A DNA stretch of 64,000 bases from Manis javanica. Its lineage: Eukaryota > Chordata > Mammalia > Pholidota > Manidae. The notes beneath the pieces were generated by a model, which saw nothing but the letters and a program-made list of their open reading frames with translations, ran no database searches and was not told the DNA's origin. A program made the translations under genes and the position numbers. Every line of letters starts with the position of its first letter. Position 1 is the first letter of the stretch. Positions 32,650 to 44,830 of this stretch are shown one piece after another. Location: NCBI RefSeq assembly GCF_040802235.1, contig NC_133158.1, positions 39,746,001 to 39,810,000 on the forward strand, in the 5' to 3' direction.

Positions 32650-33430
32650 TGTTCAGTTTGGAATATTTTTAAATTGTTAGCATTTTGTAAATAGATTCTC
32701 TTTAATTTACCTTTCATTGCTTTTCCCCCCTCAGCTTTATTGAAGCATATCTGCCATATAATAAACTGCACATATCAAAGTGCACAGTTTACTGAGTGTT
32801 GGCACATGCACACTCATGTAACCATCTCCACCTCAACACATCAAGAATCTCCATCACCTGCCTCCTGTCCCTGCTGGACCTGTCTCCCATTACCTGTGTG
32901 CCAACACAGCTCTTTGCTTGCTGTCTGTATAGGTGAGCTTGCACTTTCTGGGATTTTATATAAGTGAATCATACTGTACATATACTTTTAACTCTGACTT
33001 CTTACAGGCAGTGTACTTAATTGGAGAGCCATCCGTGTGTTGCAGCCACCAGCATGTATTCCTTTGTCTTGCTGAGTAGTATTCCATCGAATGGACATAC
33101 CACTACCTGTTTATCCAGTCATCTGCCAGTGAATGTTTGGGTTGTTTCCAATTTGGGCCTATTATGAATACATTTGCTAAGAATGTCCTTACACAAGTCT
33201 CTTTTCCTGAAAACATGCTTTTAATTGGGAGTGGAATAGCTGGGTCATAGGGTAGGTGTGTGTTTCTAAGAAACTACCAAATTGTTTTCCCAAGCGATGC
33301 TCCATTTCACATTCCAACCAGCAACCTATGGAGGTTCACATTTCTCTGCACTTGGGCTCACTTGACACGGTCCATCTGTTCACGGTAGCAGTGCATGCCT
33401 GAGTGTGTTGGGATCACACTGCGGCTTTAC
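32650..33430 (-). mobile_element. L1 3' UTR fragment (L1M type), minus strand
   Basis: The whole stretch reads as the reverse complement of an old L1 3' region. 'cagctttattgaagcatatctgccatataataaactgcacatatcaaagtgcac' occurs near 32733-32785 and 'gtattccatcgaatggacatacc' near 33080-33102. 'gttgtttccaatttgggcc' follows near 33141-33159, and 'gagtggaatagctgggtcatagggtaggtgtgtg' is near 33229-33262. It then has 'ccattccaaccagcaacctatg'-like wording to about 33331. About 780 bases make it one of the clearer repeats here. Confidence 0.8.
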
Positions 33431-36285
33431 TTGGCACTCTCTACAAGGCAGGATGTTGGCAGTCTCTGCTCCAACCTCTGGTTAGCTACTTTGGAATAAC
33501 ATGCCTGGTGAAATTCTAAATGGGAAACAGAATGGGGAGCAAGATTCATTTGGGGAGGAGCTGAGCCTTGCAGCTGCTCTGGCCCTCTCAGCTCAGAGAC
33601 TCCAGGCATCAAAGTTGGAGCGTCCAGCTAGAGTCCCTGGATGCAGTGGTGCCTCTCCTGGCTGGCCAGCCACTTGCTGCCAAAGCCCAATAAGCAAAAA
33701 AAGGGTGGAAGGAGACATTTCTGGGTGGGCATTTCCTGGGCTTCACTTTGGGGGCATAGGGCCAGCTGGGGAGGGGACCCCTGGAGGAGCTGTGCAAGGG
33801 GCATCCCTGGTGGGTGGGAAGCCTGGACCCTCCTCTGCAGTTGCTTGCCCTCTCCCAGGACCTGGGTGCAGGGGTGAGCTGGTTCTGCCCCAGGGAAATC
33901 ACAGTCCAGGGCAGGTGGGGAAGAGGCTGGGCACCTGGCATGCAGCTTTGTACTCTCACCCAGAAAACAGGGTAATCCTGGAGGTATTTCCTCATCAAGA
34001 GTGACCCGGCATGGAGGTCGACGACCATCATCTCCTCTTGGACACTGGAGGAAACTCCTGCATCTCTGCCCACTGCTTCGTGGCTGTGTGGCTGCTGGCC
34101 CAGTGCCCCTGCCCCAGAGGGAGGCCCTTCTGGAGTGTTTTAGGTCCTTCCCATCGGATCCACATACTTAACTGTGCAGTGCCAAGGAGACCAGCTGCTC
34201 CCCACGCGGTCTTCACAGAGGGCACTGGTCTGCAATCCTGGCTCAGCCGGGGTCTGGGAGCAGCGGGGTACAGGGAGACCCAGGAACAAGGGTGCAGAGG
34301 CAAGGATCGGGCAGAGCCAGCCCCTCGTCAGCAGACGGCTCCAGACGGCTGGGTGCTGGCCTGAGGCTGACCGGGGTGCAGGCTGACGGGCTGTGTCCAT
34401 CCAGCCGAGTGGTGGCCTTCCTGCCGACGAGCCCACACTCAGAGTTGGGACGAGGAGGCCCCTTGCCAGTGCCTTTCCCCGGTTGTGTGCCGGGTGGCCG
34501 GGAAGCGGTGCCGTGGAGCAGGTCAGCTCCGGCCAGAGGGGGCTGCTGCAAGTTATGGCCGCACTTGGGCCAGTGCGGAGAAAGGGGAGACAGGGTCTCC
34601 CGGAGGACAGTGCGGGGGACGCACAGTTTGTTTACAATCCTGGACAGGGCGGTGGCCTGCCATGGGGGGCAAGGCTAAGCCCAGCCTCGGGGGGACTGAG
34701 GAAGAGGCAGTAGGGCTGCAAGTGTGAGAACCAACATCTGTGCCCCTCCACCCCGGGGGGCCACTTGGGGATGCCCTCAGCCTCTGGCAGCCACCCCAGG
34801 ATTGCTCAAGGGGCCTTGAATGGAGCCCTGGCAGCAGGGAGGGGGCCTGGCACAGCGCCGGTGGCATGCACTGTGTCTGCCATGGTGCTGTGGCCCCCAG
34901 GGACCCCGCAGCTGATGACACGGGGCCCTCCCACTGTTCAGGGGCTTGAGTAGTCCTGGCTGGAGTGGCTCTGCTCCACCTGCCACTCAGGCGTCTCCTC
35001 ACTCACCATCTGTGGACTTCGGACACCCATTTCCTAGCCATGTTTCACCCATGCTTGATTCTGCCCCATGGGCTCAGGAGGCGGGATTCAGTATTCAAGG
35101 GCCCATTTATCCAGAATCACTGGGCTCCAGGATTGTGAGATGCACTTAGGGTGCATCCCCGGACAGCAGATATTGAGAGGGGGTTTTGGAACCATCAGGG
35201 GAATGCACACCACTCAGAGCCTCTGACTGGAAGCTGGGGGGGTGCCTTTCCAGCGATACAAGGACATTCTCTGGTTAGCTGAGTGTCTATGAAAGTGGTG
35301 GTGCCAGGGTCACACAGGCAAGGTCCTGGCCTCGCCGTCTGCACCCTCTCCCTGTGTTGGGGCAATCCTGTGTCCTGGAGGCTGGAGCAGGGCAAGCCTG
35401 GTGGGAGACAGGGCTGGGCCCCAGGGCCCCTGTGGCTCTCCTAACCCATGCAGCCTCTCTGAAGCTCCTCCAAAGTGCTGGCTGCATCCTAGAACCCTAA
35501 GCAGCAACACGGCACATGCAGTCTCGTTCTGTGTCAACATACCACTTATGACAGCGTGTCTGTGAATAAACAAGCCCCGTCCTGCCCCGCAGCTCAGCCC
35601 TCTAGGCAGATCACTAGACAGGGCCCCAGTTTGAGAATCATGGCAGCATGGACGTCCTGGGACTGAGGCTTTCTGAGGCCCGAGACACAATGACCTTCAA
35701 TTCAAAATTGTTCATCCGGTGAAGTCACCTTTCAAGAGTGAGGGTGAAATGGAAATTTCTGTGGGCAAACAAGAACTAAGGCTCCTCCTCTAGCCAAGGT
35801 GGAATAAATGGGTCCATCTGCTCTCCCACCTTAAACAGGCAGGAAGAAGGGCAACACCTGAACTAGACACTGGGCAGCAGGCAGAGTTAGAAGGTGATCC
35901 TGGGAGACAGAAAACAAGCCAGGTGTCCCCTTAGGGTCCCCGCTCTCGGTCTGGCAGAGTTAGGAATGTGTGGAGGCCAAAGGCCCGGAGTGGGTAGGGC
36001 TGAGTGCCAGAGAAGAGGGCCGCAGGGATGGGGGCTGCAGGGAGTCCTCAGGTCCGGGACAGAGTGCCGACCTGTGCGTGCACATGAAGAGCAGCCTGTG
36101 CTCTCAGAGAGCCCCTGGGAAGCGGTGGGCAGAGCAAACCCAGAGCTCATGTGGTGCTGGGATCACCCTTGTCCCTCCAGCCAGGGCCGAAGACCTGGTT
36201 CACAGTGAATCAGTGGGACCATCAGGGGGTCCTCGCAGGAACGGGGCCGAATCAGCCCCACGCTAATGAAGCTCGAAGCACAGGC
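33431..36285. other. Intergenic GC-rich DNA, no gene supported
   Basis: Nearly 3 kb with many overlapping open frames on both strands and no recognisable protein. I found no exon with matching splice sites and no repeat I can delimit. Confidence 0.35.
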
Positions 36286-36289
36286 CTCA

Positions 36290-36600
36290 CAAGAACTCCA
36301 ACAAAACCCAAGAGCGTCTAAAATGATACAAAAAATCCAGTGCCCAACAATGTAACCTCACAATGTCTGGTATTCAGTTGAAAATTACATCACATAGAAG
36401 CAGGGCAATATGATCCATAACCGGGATCACAATCAAAGAAACAGAACTGGGAACCCACAATGGATAGAATGGGCATACGACAGCATCACAGTGGCTACTA
36501 CAATGAGACTCCATGTGCTCAAGAAGGCAACATGTGAGTGTGCCGAGGACGCATAAGGCAGGCTCAGTCCAAGCTCTGAGATGAAACTTGAACTGGCTAC
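36290..36600 (+). mobile_element. Probable fragment of the 5' part of an old L1 (L1M)
   Basis: The phrases 'ccagtgcccaacaatgtaacctcacaatgtctgg' (36338-36371), 'aatatgatccataaccggga' (36408-36427) and 'aatcaaagaaacagaactggg' (36432-36452) resemble a known dispersed sequence ('aaaatatgacccataa...aaacagacccagaa') that I associate with the L1M 5' region. Family assignment is tentative. Confidence 0.4.
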
Positions 36601-36692
36601 CTAGGCATGTGGTAAAAACCCATCTAATTAGTCTGAAAGAGTTGTTCTAATTAATATAAACATTTGGCAACAGTCCTTTCTCTGTGTGGCAC

Positions 36693-36734
36693 ATAAAATA
36701 GTGGTTCTGGCCTATAAAATAGTGGTTCTATACT
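36693..36734. repeat. 21-base tandem duplication
   Basis: ATAAAATAGTGGTTCT occurs at 36693 and again at 36714, so a 21-base unit is present twice in tandem. Confidence 0.8.
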
Positions 36735-37795
36735 AAATTGGATGAAGTAGGATACTAATATCTCTAGCTGGTATTTATTTATCCCCTTTAGTGTATAACT
36801 GGTTCATTATTTATTCATGCAGTGTCCACTTTGGGGATGGAATTGGGAGGAGGAGGAAACACCCTCTCCTTCATCAGCTTGTGGACAGCTTATGTCCCCT
36901 GCACAATGGCCGAGGGGGCCACGTGTCCCTTACCCTGAGACAACAGTGCCTGGACTGGGCTGAAGGTGCAGTCGTGGCCCACAGCTCTGAGCGCCTCTGG
37001 CTTCCACTTGGACAGGCGTGGTGGGCGGGAGCTCTGGCTGGGGCTGCCTCCCCGACCGCCTGCTTCTCGTGTGGCCCTGGCTGGTTCTCCCCAGAGGAGC
37101 ACAGCAGGAGACACTGTGCCGTGTGGCTGAGGCCTTAAGGAGCAGCTGCGTATCCTCTGGCTCATCTCCCCCACCTCCAGCTGATACGGAAAGAACGGGG
37201 CCCGGTTCTCTGCATGGAGGACACTGACCAGCAGCCAGGAGCTGTCTGGGCCCACAGGAGCAGAGAATCACTGCACATTTTGGCATCTGTTAGTGATACT
37301 CCCCGCCTACCCAGACCGTGTGTGCAGGGGTCCTGCCCCAGCTCCGGGCGGCTGCCAGATAGGTGCTGGTTGACATTGAAGCCAACGTATCGTTTGACTA
37401 GCTGCTCTCATCCTAATGGCCATCTGGAGGGTGTCGACATGTTGGGGTCTAGACCAAGGTCCGGAACAGGGCTGCTGGCTTCCCACACAGACGCCCGGGC
37501 TGCGTCTCCTCTGGCCTTACTGCCTCCTGGCGCGGCACCAGCAGTATGGGCTCCCACGCGCCTGGGAGGGAAGACCAGGGGCCCTGGGTAGGGGACTGCC
37601 CCTCTCGCTCACCCCACCCCAAGCCTTTGGATCCAGGAGCTGCAGTCTAGGGTGGAGGCGACCTGGCCATGCCTGCCCTGATGGTGGGGATGGTCAGAGT
37701 GGGCATCTAGGAGACCGCTGCGGCATGCCGTCTGGGCTCAGAGCTCAAAGCTGAGTGGGAGGGAAGGAGGCACCGGGGGTGGGGAGCAGTCAAAG
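36735..37795. other. Intergenic DNA, no gene supported
   Basis: AT-rich at first, then GC-rich with uninformative open frames on both strands. Confidence 0.35.
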
Positions 37796-37799
37796 GATG

Positions 37800-37985
37800 T
37801 GGCCATCCCTCTGTGAGTCCGTGTCCCCATCTCCCCTTATGAGGACACAGTCAGATTGGATCAGGGCCCACAGGGACCTCATTGACCACCTCTTTCAAGA
37901 CCCATCTCCAAATCCTGCCACATCCTGAGCTTCTGTGGGTTAGGACTTCAACATGTGGATTTGGGGGACTAGCTCAGCCCATAAG
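37800..37985 (-). mobile_element. MLT1-type (MaLR) LTR fragment, minus strand
   Basis: The + strand shows the reverse complement of an MLT1A-like LTR 5' half: 'gtccccatctccccttatgaggacacagtcagattggatcagggccca' (37823-37870), 'gacctcattgacc' and 'gtgggttaggacttcaacatgtggatttggggg' (37936-37968), and then 'cagcccataag' (37975-37985). The 3' half of the LTR is missing or too diverged to see. Confidence 0.7.
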
Positions 37986-38510
37986 AACCCCTAAGGCTGA
38001 GGCTGGAATCAGGGCTGCAGAGAGGGACCCTCATCTCTGCCCTTGCCCTGCTGTCCCACTGGCCATGCTCCCCACAGATGGGGAAGCTGTGGGCCGGTGT
38101 GGAAGTTTCCAGAGAGTCAGTCCCTCTAGCCTCAGGGCCCTCAGGGCCACTGAAGACTTGGAGGAGGGGCCAGAAGGTTCTCAGCAGCTCGACCAGTGCC
38201 AGAGAGCCTGCCCGGGAGCTAGGGGCCTTGCTCTCGAGGCCCACACACTCACAGATGGCATCTTTGCTCTCTGGGACAGGGGTGAGGGTGATGCACCCTG
38301 GTTCCAGGTGCTCAGAGCTCTGGGAGTGGGGCAAGCGCCACCGCGTGCACCAGCCCTGCCCCAGCACCGGAGCAGGCGTGCTGGCTTCTCAGAGCCCCTC
38401 TTGGGCTTCAGGGCCTACCTGCCGCCTCCAGCCCCCTTCGGCCAGCCTGGATCCACAGCGATGTTTTAATCACTTTTAAAATCGGAAGAAAAATTCAGAA
38501 CTTTTAGCTC
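37986..38510. other. Intergenic DNA, no gene supported
   Basis: GC-rich to about 38455, then abruptly AT-rich. The open frames that cover it lack features. Confidence 0.35.
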
Positions 38511-38514
38511 AAAG

Positions 38515-38905
38515 AGAATGTTTTCATATGTGGGAATTATATGGAATTATATATAAAGTATGAAAATCATATGTATAAGCACTTTTGCCTTGATGGTTTG
38601 TTTATGGTTCATGATTATAGTCAAGACAGAAACAGTAGCCAAGACAGAAAGAGTTTCTGTGTTCGTTAACCATGAGGATTTGTTTGTTATCCTTCAGATT
38701 GTGAAACTGTTGAGAGTTGAACTTAATTAATGATTGTGCATGAAAACCCCAATATTGTTGTTAACAACCATTTTATCAATAAATATGAGAGATGCCTTCT
38801 CGGCACCACTCTTGCGCTGTCACGCCTTGAGTCCCCTGGCTGGTCCTTAAGATCTTCAACGAACAATCGCGTCTCTTCCCACATCTGTGAGTCAGAGACA
38901 GGGAA
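38515..38905 (+). mobile_element. Probable betaretrovirus-like (ERV2) LTR fragment
   Basis: An AT-rich U3-like stretch contains 'gttaaccatgaggatttgtttgttatcc' (38664-38691), then AATAAA at 38778-38783. A short GC-richer U5-like tail follows, with 'gctgtcacgcc' and 'ctggctggtcctt'. The arrangement and the short R/U5 suggest an ERV class II LTR. No internal region is attached. Ends are approximate and the class is inferred from layout only. Confidence 0.45.
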
Positions 38906-40205
38906 GAGACCCAACATCATGTATAGTATTAATATGCTGGTCTTCATAGTAACACAACAGTAACAGAATTTTTACTACTTTTTATGAATGGGGTGTCCAG
39001 AAAGGCTGGCCCCTTGGCCCTGGGAGGTCAGGGAACCCCCCACTGTCCTTGAGATATTTGGGGGCATGGGCCATGGGGTTTTCAGAGTGTTTGCTGGCAG
39101 GACCTTAGACCCCTAACTCCCAGGTTGCTGGTGCTTGGTGGAGACGAAAGTCATGTGTCAAATTGAGTTTCTCCGATTCTTGCTGAGCAAAGTTCAGGGA
39201 AAGCTTTCTGATTGTGAGAAGTCCTCTGGGGCCAGGCCACAGCTGCCCTTGCCTGCCTGCAAAAAGGGGCAAATCACTCCCGGTCCTGGGGGAGAGGGGT
39301 GCAGCTGGCAGGGTCCAGAGCCAGTAGGTGGGATGCACAGGCTCCCTCCACTCCTGTGGTGGTGGGGGTGAGGAGGCACGGGACAGCTGATCAGTGCCGA
39401 CGCTGACCCTCCCAGGGCTGTCCGGCATAGATGAAGGCAGCAGACATTCCTGTAATTCGGGGCAGGCGAGTGCACCCCAGAGGGCTGGCAGACTTCAGCA
39501 AGCACAAGCAGCCCTAGCTCTGGTGGGGGGCACTGGGGCGGCAGCCTGAGTCACCCGGGCATGGACGCCACATGGGTCCTGCTTGCCGCCACGGTAAGGG
39601 CAGAGTCCTGCACAGCTGGCCCCAAGGCAGCTGGGCAGAGGCGGAGTTGGCCTGCTGTGTTCCCTCCTCGGGAGACCCAGGAGAGGTGGGAGCACCTGTG
39701 TCTACCTCTGCTCAGAGAGCTCTTCTCCTCTGACACTCCTGATGCCAGAAGTCTGGTGCTTTCCCACGCCAGGCAATCCCGCCACCCAGCTGGCATCCCA
39801 CAGCCCAGCTCCACCACCCCACCCCACCCCATGTTCCTGGAGATGGCATCAGGCCCCAGGGAGGCCATCTCCGCCCCACATGGTCGGGGATGTGGTGCCA
39901 ATGGGTTTCAGCCCTGGGCAAGTTCACTATGGATTCAGTGAGACTGAGGAGTGACATGTTCTTGGGGTGAAAGGGTTATACCCAACTTTATCCCCACAGT
40001 GGCAGGTCAGTCACTAGGATCCCATCTGCGTGCAGCAGGCCACTCTCTGCCTCTAGGCCTCCCTGCCCCCACAGCCGTCTCAGTCTGTCCTCGGTGCTGC
40101 CACCACTCCAATCTCTGTTCTCCTGCAGCCCTGTCCCTGGGTCGCCCAGAGCACCAGGCAGAGCTCTTTATGTAGAGTCAGTAGCAATGTATCGCCCACA
40201 CGTGT
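38906..40205. other. Intergenic DNA, no gene supported
   Basis: GC-rich, with a cytosine-rich patch 'ccaccaccccaccccacccca' (39812-39832). Open frames on both strands are uninformative. Confidence 0.35.
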
Positions 40206-40209
40206 GTAG

Positions 40210-40620
40210 TGAGCAGGGCCAGGTGAGGATCCTGACCACAGGAACCTTCACTTTTTCCACAGGTGTCCGTGTGTTTCGGATACCCCACTGTAGGTCAGGG
40301 TCCCAGGGCCCTTGTCGGTTAGATCAGTGTGCCAAGCAGCCCACAGAGCTCAGGGACACTCGCAGTTACTGGTGTGTTAAGTAATAAAGGATGTGATGAA
40401 GGACACAGGTGAACAGCAGGGTGCAGAGCCCCCCTGTATGTAGACATGCTCACCCACCTGAAGCTCCTGAACCCCGTGCTCACGGGGTTTTACTGAGGCT
40501 CCCTCAGGCAGGCAGGGTCATCATCAACTCCAACTCCAGCCCCTCCCCTTCCAGAGAGCGGGTTGGGAGTTGGGGGCTTCTATTTAGGCTTGTCCTTTCT
40601 GGAGACCAGCCCCACCCAGG
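40210..40620. repeat. Old dispersed repeat, LTR-like
   Basis: 'aataaaggatgtgatgaaggacacaggtgaacagcagggtgcagagcc' (40383-40430), then 'gctcctgaaccccgtgctcacggggttttactgaggctccctcaggcaggcagggtcat' (40463-40521) and 'ctggagaccagccccaccc' (40599-40617), follow the order of a repeat I know from many mammalian introns. I am not sure of its family name. Confidence 0.4.
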
Positions 40621-40966
40621 AGCCCAGAGCCGCCTCTCCTCGTTAGAACAAAGGAATGTCACCCAGGACATTCCAGGGCTTCAGGGGCCCTGTGCCAGGA
40701 ACGGGAGGGGGCAGGGGCGCCGAGACCAGTCCAGGGGGCTTCCACTGTCCCCACTGGGCTGGCCACACACATCCTTTGCCAGGTGGGATTCTCAAGACAC
40801 TGCCTCCAATGCAAGGTCCTGGCCAGCCCCAGGAGGACGCAGGGGGCGTCTTACCCTCAGGGAGGGCAACCAGCCCCAGCAGGGGACACAGAGGGGACCA
40901 GGGTCCCCACCATGTGTCCCATCAGTGCTGCTGCTCTGATTGTAAGGAAACGAATCTGCAGTCCAT

Positions 40967-41032
40967 GACCATGGAAACCGGGGTGTGAGACCATGGAAAC
41001 CAGGAGGTGTGACCACGGAAACTGGGGGATGC
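40967..41032. repeat. Three copies of a 22-base tandem repeat
   Basis: GACCATGGAAACC-type units start at 40967, 40989 and 41011, each 22 bases apart, with the last copy more diverged (GACCACGGAAACT). Confidence 0.85.
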
Positions 41033-44000
41033 CCTCTGCATCTCAGAGTCCGGCAGTGCTGCACCGCCTTGAAGCAGCGCCAAGGTCCCCGCAGTCCCCC
41101 AGAGGATGCCCCCAGGCCCTGGTGGCTCCAGCCCATTCCTCTGGGCAGTCATAGCCGAATCAGTGCATGAGTGGCCACTGCTTTCCCGGGCTGGGGAGGC
41201 CCAGGCTCTCCAGGAAGGGGGAAGCTCTCTTATTGTCTGTGGCAGGATAGAAACAAGGGACAAGAGGACACTGGGACTTGAGAAGCTGAAAAATCCAGCC
41301 AACTTCTGTCCCCAACGAATGGAGGCCAAGGAGAGCTGTGACTGGCGGATGGACCCGGGAGAGGAGAGGGCTGATGCAGTCTGAGGACCAGGCGCGGTGC
41401 CCCTCAGTGCTGGAAATACACATCACCCGCTAAGGACTCTGGCCGCCCTTGGAGAAGCCCAGTGGTGACCCCCAGCCCCCCACTGTGCCCACCACAGGGC
41501 TGACCTCGACTCAGGGCACACCAAGGGGCGGGTCATGGGGGTAGCTAGGGGGCCTGCCGCCAGGCCTGGAAGTCTGGCCAGGGAAGAAACATTCCCTCCT
41601 CCACCCCGGGTGCCATCCTTTCCAGCTGCACACTCGAGTGGAGGGACAAAGAGCAGCAGATAATCAGGCCCTCAGCACAGTGTGGGGAATTGGCAGGCAT
41701 GCTTGGCAGGGCGGGGGCAGCCAGAGGGATTCACTCCCACCCCCAACACACCCAGAGCAGTCGTCAGCACCGTGCCTCACACTGGTGCCCTTCAGAGCTG
41801 GGTCAGCCTAGATGAGCCACTGTGAGCTGCTAAGAGGCAGGGGCAGGGGCGCAGGCATGAGGGCTTTCAGGCGGAGCGTCAGGGGAGGGGCAGAGGGCAC
41901 CTGTGCCCTGGGGCAGTGTCATATGGACCGGAGCAGGACCCCCACGAGGGATCTGTCTGCGGTGGGTGTCAGGACCTGTCTGCTAGGGCCCATCGGGGTG
42001 TCTGCTTGCCTGGGGGAACATTGAGGTCAGGCTCTGGAGTCTGGAGATGGGGTCTCTCTCCTGGTGGGTATGTCTGGGTCATGCTGGCACTTTCCACACA
42101 GAGTGGGAGGTAGTGAAAATTTTGTCCACGGGGTGCACCTCGGGTACCAAGATTCCACCTGTTCACAGGTCCTAGGAGTCAGAACCAGACCCTGTTTCCC
42201 CTGCACATCTGGGGTGGGCCTGGCACACAGGATGGCTGGGAAGGTTGTGAACTGCAGGCTGGTGGGCCTGCAGGCAGGCAGATGGGGACAGAACCCGGGC
42301 CTGCTCTGCCAGCCCTGCCCACCCCCAGGTTCATCCACTTTGCAGTGGAGGAAACTGAATGCTCAGGTGCCAGGCCCTGTTCACGAGCCGCAGGCCCCTC
42401 CACCCTGCAGCGGGTGACAGGCCGGGCTGCACTGGCTCAGGGGCCTCTAGAGACGCGTTCTCCCTGAGCCAGAGGGAGAGAGGCGCTTGCAGCACAGAGC
42501 GCCCGCAGGGCAGGACCGCTCATAGGCTCCCCTTACATCAGCCCAGGGCTGGCGCAGCCGGCTGGAGGCCTCACGTGACATGGGGCCTGCCCCCAGTTAG
42601 GAGGCTGGCTCCTCCCTTGTCGGGGCAGGTGACGGGGGCAGAGGGGCAGGGAGTTGACAGGAAATGGCTGTTCCTTGCTTTGGATGTATTGCTGTACACC
42701 TGTCTAACTTGAAGTGACGTCTATGGTCTGTGGTTTCAGTGTGGTCTGATCAACCTCTTATGTGTATTTACACACATTCTGTGGACCAAGCTTCCCTCCT
42801 GTCGCCTCCTGCAGGAAACCCGTGATCCTGTCTTTCCACTACACGTCACTTGTAAACAGATCCCCCCTGCCCATGCAGGTAAATGTCAGCGTTGCTGGCA
42901 AATGTATTTGGGAAGTGTGTTCAGGAAGGTGAGCTTTACTTCTCTGCTGGCCCCTGGGTCTAACTATGTGCACATGCCGGCTTGCTGGCCAGGACAGGGA
43001 AATGCCTGGTGTTTCCACACATCAGCAGAGATGCTTCTTTTTGGAGCAGTCACACCTGGGGTCCACATGAGACCACTGGGGTCCTTCCCTGTTCTCTCTT
43101 AGAAATGACTGCCCGGTGGTGTAAAGGGTGCAGAGCCACCCCCCATTCTGCCCCAGCAGGGAGGGTCTGAGCATCTCCCGGGCTCCTTGAGCCCTGCTCC
43201 CTACTATGCCCATCACCTCTCGCCACTCTGCAAGGCCTCACCAAGGCCGGGTCCAGCCTGGGACACCTCTCTGGGAACCAGGCTTTGCCCAAGTGGCACT
43301 GAGGTGCAGCCCTGGATCTGGGCTCTGTGGAGGGGAAATGCCAGCAGGAAATGCATGGACACCTTTCTGGGGTGGCCACTGTGCCCAACAGGCCCTAACT
43401 TATCTGACTCATCCCAATGTGGGTGTCCACTGTCATCCCTGGACACCAGCTGCCTTGCAGGATGCCCCGAGGAATGGGTTCTGGCATTGGAGAGACCGCC
43501 TGGCCCATGTGCACCCTCCCCAGGCCTTGGCATCCTTTCTCAAAGGGTGCGCATGCAGGAGCACCCTGTGCGCCCACTCGGAGAGGGGAGCACGCGGCTG
43601 GCTTGGCTCTGAGCCAGACGGAACAGAACTTTGCAGGAACTGAGCTGCTCACCCAGAAGCCATTGCGGCTGCAAGTTGACTCAGACACATGGTACTTGTT
43701 TCAACATGAGGTTGGAGGGTGATGGGCCAGGTGCTATGGGGTTTGGGCTCTGGGTGTGGGGTGCAGACTGGACACGGTAGGGGGTTCTGGGGAGGTGGCA
43801 GAGGAGGGGGCGGTTAGGGCTGGAGAGGCTGACCCTTTGTCCATCCTGGCTGCGATCTGCGTGAGGGCAGAGCCCTCCTGGGACCATCCTGATCAAGTTG
43901 GTGCCGTTTCTGTGGGGAGGGCCCAGAGGAGCCAATCAGGGACTTCCCACCCCCTCACCCCACAGGCACCTGAACTTGGGACAGACACAGTGGCTCGACT

Positions 44001-44655
44001 TCCCACACCCTTGGCCTTCTGCAGGAACGCCATCCAAACCCCCATGGACATGCAGGGACAGTGTGGGTGTCCCGAAAGTGCTGCATCCCTGGGAAAGCCG
44101 AAGAGGTGCCTGTGAGGTACCTGTGAAGCAGCCAGTGGGGACAAAGGGGGTGCACTCCCCTACGCTTCCTGGCTCATAGTCTGCACCTACTGCAAGTGAT
44201 CAGCTGAGAGAGGAAGACAGCCTCTCTGCCTCCAGAGCTGCGTACGTGTATCCACCAGGCCACAAGCACTTGTGGAAACTCCCAGCCACTCCACAGACCC
44301 GGGTTGCAGCCCGCAGCCAACCCGTCCTCAGGCCCAGAGCCCAGACAGCACAAGGAGCTTGGTGGCTTCTTTATCCCAGCAAAAGGAAGTTCCAGCCCAT
44401 GGCTGTCACCCCTGCTCTGGGAAAGTCGCAGCAGGGACTGTGCAGCTGGTATAAATCAACATGTCACAACAAACACAGACCAGGCCTGCAGAGCCACACT
44501 AACGGGAGCTGAAACAGCCCCCGGGCTGCACACAGACCTCGTCCAGCTGCCTCCAGGAGGGCTCCGGCTGCTGCCCCCACTGCCCCTCACATCTGCCTCT
44601 CAGACAGGTCGTTGGGACCTGCCGCCCAGAGTACAGCCAGAGCCATGCCTGCCGG
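41033..44655. other. Intergenic GC-rich DNA, no gene supported
   Basis: About 3.6 kb of GC-rich sequence in which I find no family, no exon with convincing flanks and no named repeat. The frequent open frames on both strands have the composition expected of stop-poor non-coding DNA. Confidence 0.35.
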
Positions 44656-44689
44656 TGGAAAGGGCCCTTGTACAGGCAGAGGGGCCACA

Positions 44690-44830
44690 GGTGCAGGCTG
44701 TCCGGGGCCTGGAAGACGGCCCTGAGACAGGGTCAGGCCTCGGGCAGGGGCACCTGGGGCAGGGGCAGGCTTAGGACCAGGGCAGGGCCTAGGGGGCAAG
44801 CCTGAGGCAGAGGCCTGTGGCAGCCACTGG
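44690..44830. repeat. Degenerate GGCAGGGGC-rich low-complexity tract
   Basis: A loose series of ggcaggggca, gggcagggcc and ctgaggcagaggcc units, without a fixed period. Confidence 0.5.
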
